This document shows, piece after piece, positions 62,407-64,000 of a stretch of DNA of 64,000 nucleotides. The notes under the pieces were generated by a model, which made no database searches, was not told where the DNA came from, and worked only from the letters and a program-made list of their open reading frames with translations. The stretch covers positions 9,013 through 73,012 of the forward strand of contig CAYFLR010000027.1 of assembly GCA_964343805.1 (NCBI GenBank), written 5' to 3'. Numbering within the stretch: position 1 is the stretch's first letter; each line of letters opens with the position of its first letter. This DNA is from CAYFLR01 sp964343805. Its GTDB lineage: Bacteria; Bdellovibrionota_B; Oligoflexia; CAYFLR01. The position numbers were made by a program, and so were the translations under genes.

Positions 62407-63231
62407 ATGAAAAAACACAACTTTAAAGTAAGTATCCCATTGGGTATTCTTATCATGATAACATCTATTGTTTATCAAAGATTAACAGGACCAACCCACC
62501 CCAAAAGAGTGACCATCACTCATCATAATCAGGAATATAAGGCCAAGCTGTTAAGAAGTCATGGAGGAAAAACCGATGCTCCTATTACCCTACCCATAAT
62601 GGAAGGAGCAAAAGCGACCATCACTTATAAGCGTTATCCAACCCAGGATGCTTGGACAACTAAGGAGTTTACTCCTCAAGGTGACAATCTGGTTGCCACT
62701 CTCCCCCATCAACCCCCAGCAGGAAAACACACTTACTTTGTTGAAATTAACCTAGGAAGTGAAAAAAAGAAAATTGGCAGCAAAGAAGACCCCATCTATA
62801 TCAGATTTAAAGGTGATGTCCCCATCTACATACTATTGCCGCACATTATCTTTATGTTTTTAGCCATGCTTTTTTCTTCCATTGCTCTTTTTGAATCGAT
62901 CCAAAAAACTGAGTGGTATTTTAGATTCACCAAGTGGACCCTCGGTGTTCTGCTATTAGGTGGTATGATTCTTGGTCCTATTGTGCAAAAATTTGCCTTT
63001 GGCGTTTATTGGGCGGGATTTCCCTATGATAATGATCTCACCGATAACAAGCTTTTAGTTGGAGTATTGGTTTGGCTCATGGCCTACCTTATAAATTTAA
63101 AAAGAAGAACCTGGCAAGCCACCGCCTTTGCTTCATTGGTTCTTTTGATTGTTTATTCGATTCCCCATAGTATGCAGGGTTCCCAGTATGATTATGAGAA
63201 AGGGAAAGTGATCACCACTGAAGATCATTAA
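62407..63231 (+). CDS. Membrane protein with exported beta domain
   Basis: A 274-residue protein. One N-terminal membrane helix (about 9-25) is followed by an exported domain of about 110 residues (HPKRVTITHHNQEYKAKLLR; PAGKHTYFVEINLGSEKK). Four more helices then lie at about 138-160, 172-196, 215-228 and 236-250. Between them FAFGVYWAGFPYDNDLTDNK is a conserved-looking motif, seen in uncharacterised membrane proteins. The function is unknown. It follows the LRR gene by 60 bp and may be cotranscribed; it converges on the LuxR gene. Confidence 0.65.
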   Translation: MKKHNFKVSIPLGILIMITSIVYQRLTGPTHPKRVTITHHNQEYKAKLLRSHGGKTDAPITLPIMEGAKATITYKRYPTQDAWTTKEFTPQGDNLVATLPHQPPAGKHTYFVEINLGSEKKKIGSKEDPIYIRFKGDVPIYILLPHIIFMFLAMLFSSIALFESIQKTEWYFRFTKWTLGVLLLGGMILGPIVQKFAFGVYWAGFPYDNDLTDNKLLVGVLVWLMAYLINLKRRTWQATAFASLVLLIVYSIPHSMQGSQYDYEKGKVITTEDH

Positions 63232-63247
63232 ATTTTTACAAACCATT

Positions 63248-63898
63248 TTAAAAATGGCTGCTCTTGTTCATTTTATAGATTAAATTACGCAGTTCAGTTC
63301 GAGAATTGACTTCTAATTTTAGGTAAATACTTCTGACATGTTTACGGACGGTGGCAGTGGAAATGAAAAGTTTTTGGGCTATATAATCACTCTCATTATG
63401 ATTGATAGCCAGCTCTAAAACCTCAATTTCTCGGTTTGATATGTGATATTCATTTTGTAATAATTGGAGGGTGAAAGGTTTTATTGAGTACTTAGCTAAT
63501 AAGTAATTAATTTTACTTTTTTCAATTGATTTTTCTTGGCACTTTGGCAGGGAATCTCTCAAAAAAACATGATTGTCAGGTTGATCGAAGATGAAGTCTA
63601 TGCCCATATTGGTCGCCTCGAGGACGAGATCCTTGCTGGCAGAGCGAGTGACCATTATAAAGACCTGTTCCTTTTTCAATTTCTTAAAGTCTTTAAAAAG
63701 AGAAAGACCATTACCGTCTGGAAGAGAGTATTCAAACCATACGGTGGCAATATCCTCATGCCATTTCTCTCGAGCTTCAGCACAACTCGCTGCCAAAAGA
63801 ATGGGATCAAAATAATCACTGGCCATTGCAGAAAAAGCCGACTGTAATTCCTTATGACCTTCTATGATTAATAGGGGAAACTTGCTTTTCTCCATCAT
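63248..63898 (-). CDS. LuxR-type regulator with degenerate receiver
   Basis: A 216-residue protein. Residues 8-120 have a receiver fold but lack its chemistry: the acidic pair is replaced (LLIIEGHKE), the phospho-acceptor is Glu56 (VWFEYSLPDGNG), and the late Lys is not evident (IFDQPDN). Residues about 148-212 are a LuxR/GerE HTH (ISNREIEVLELAINHNESDY, IAQKLFISTATVRKHVRSIY, KLEVNSRTELRNLI). It probably binds DNA without phosphorylation control or mimics the phosphorylated state. A fragment of a close relative is fused to the IS3 remnant at about 54938. It is convergent with the membrane-protein gene. Confidence 0.88.
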   Translation of the reverse strand: MMEKSKFPLLIIEGHKELQSAFSAMASDYFDPILLAASCAEAREKWHEDIATVWFEYSLPDGNGLSLFKDFKKLKKEQVFIMVTRSASKDLVLEATNMGIDFIFDQPDNHVFLRDSLPKCQEKSIEKSKINYLLAKYSIKPFTLQLLQNEYHISNREIEVLELAINHNESDYIAQKLFISTATVRKHVRSIYLKLEVNSRTELRNLIYKMNKSSHF

Positions 63899-64000
63899 AA
63901 TTCGAATTCTAAATTTAAAATTTAATATTTGCTATAAGGAATTTAGAGCTTTTGAAGAACGGATTCTTCTACAGTAAGGAAGTATTAATTTTGAAAGATT
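63899..64000. other. Window end, promoter side of the LuxR gene
   Basis: AT-rich leader of the minus-strand LuxR gene (AAATTTAAAATTTAATATTT). No further gene is visible before the window ends. Confidence 0.3.

Overview
The window is an AT-rich, draft-quality bacterial sequence with eight runs of N, several of them inside genes. The organism is Gram-negative. It has many Sec/lipobox-bearing lipoproteins, a TolC-like outer membrane channel, beta-barrel-like proteins, fabF/fabH, LytTR and hybrid two-component systems, and internalin-like leucine-rich lipoproteins. The mix resembles Bdellovibrionota or other former deltaproteobacterial lineages, but nothing here (no rRNA, no tRNA) proves the placement.

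Positions 1-31163 look like ordinary chromosome. In order they hold: three surface/secreted proteins on the minus strand; a HAMP protein with a TolC-like channel; lemA with a long M48 protease; a reverse-transsulfuration pair (cystathionine beta-synthase and a gamma-lyase/synthase); a Cys-rich PAS protein; a pseudo-receiver/TPR protein; a trypsin/LRR lipoprotein; an acetyltransferase-methyltransferase fusion; fabH-fabF; a secreted lipase-like hydrolase; a solute-binding protein/LytS/LytTR three-gene sensor operon; a histone-tailed DUF2934 protein; recD2; and mutM.

Positions 31164-54209 are an accretion of mobile islets stacked at the 5' end of mutM. The first codons of mutM (minus-strand ATGCCCGAACTACCCGA) recur five more times, at 35589, 41421, 43503, 48431 and 54194. 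At every copy the flank on the higher-coordinate side carries a ribosome-binding site spaced for the mutM ATG, and in one family also a strong outward promoter. The other flank carries an array of TGAA motifs phased at 10-11 bp. These sites cut the region into five islets of about 2-6 kb. Their cargo is: (A) lipoprotein, DUF1207-like protein, beta-barrel and a DUF4258/HTH toxin-antitoxin pair; (B) a four-gene operon encoding a lipoprotein polymorphic toxin with a pre-toxin TG domain, two coiled-coil exported partners and a probable immunity protein; (C) a decayed ahpF and a second DUF4258-type pair; (D) a methyltransferase, an SRPBCC protein, a glycosyltransferase and a HigB/HigA-Panacea toxin-antitoxin pair; (E) a putative peptide-signalling or RiPP locus with a small secreted precursor, radical SAM enzyme, acetyltransferase, periplasmic peptide-binding-like protein and hybrid histidine kinase. 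Only a truncated tyrosine recombinase remains, so the islets are probably non-autonomous or decayed.

Positions 54210-64000 begin with the last islet-end repeat and a broken IS3-family element whose second reading frame runs into a luxR-like fragment. Then follow a histidine phosphatase, a very large LVIVD-repeat lipoprotein broken by two gaps, a collapsed metal-ABC-transporter operon behind a perfect palindrome, an LRR lipoprotein, a membrane protein and a LuxR-type regulator with an unphosphorylatable receiver.

The most promising undescribed systems are the mutM-targeting islet family itself, the lipoprotein toxin operon of islet B, and the peptide locus of islet E.
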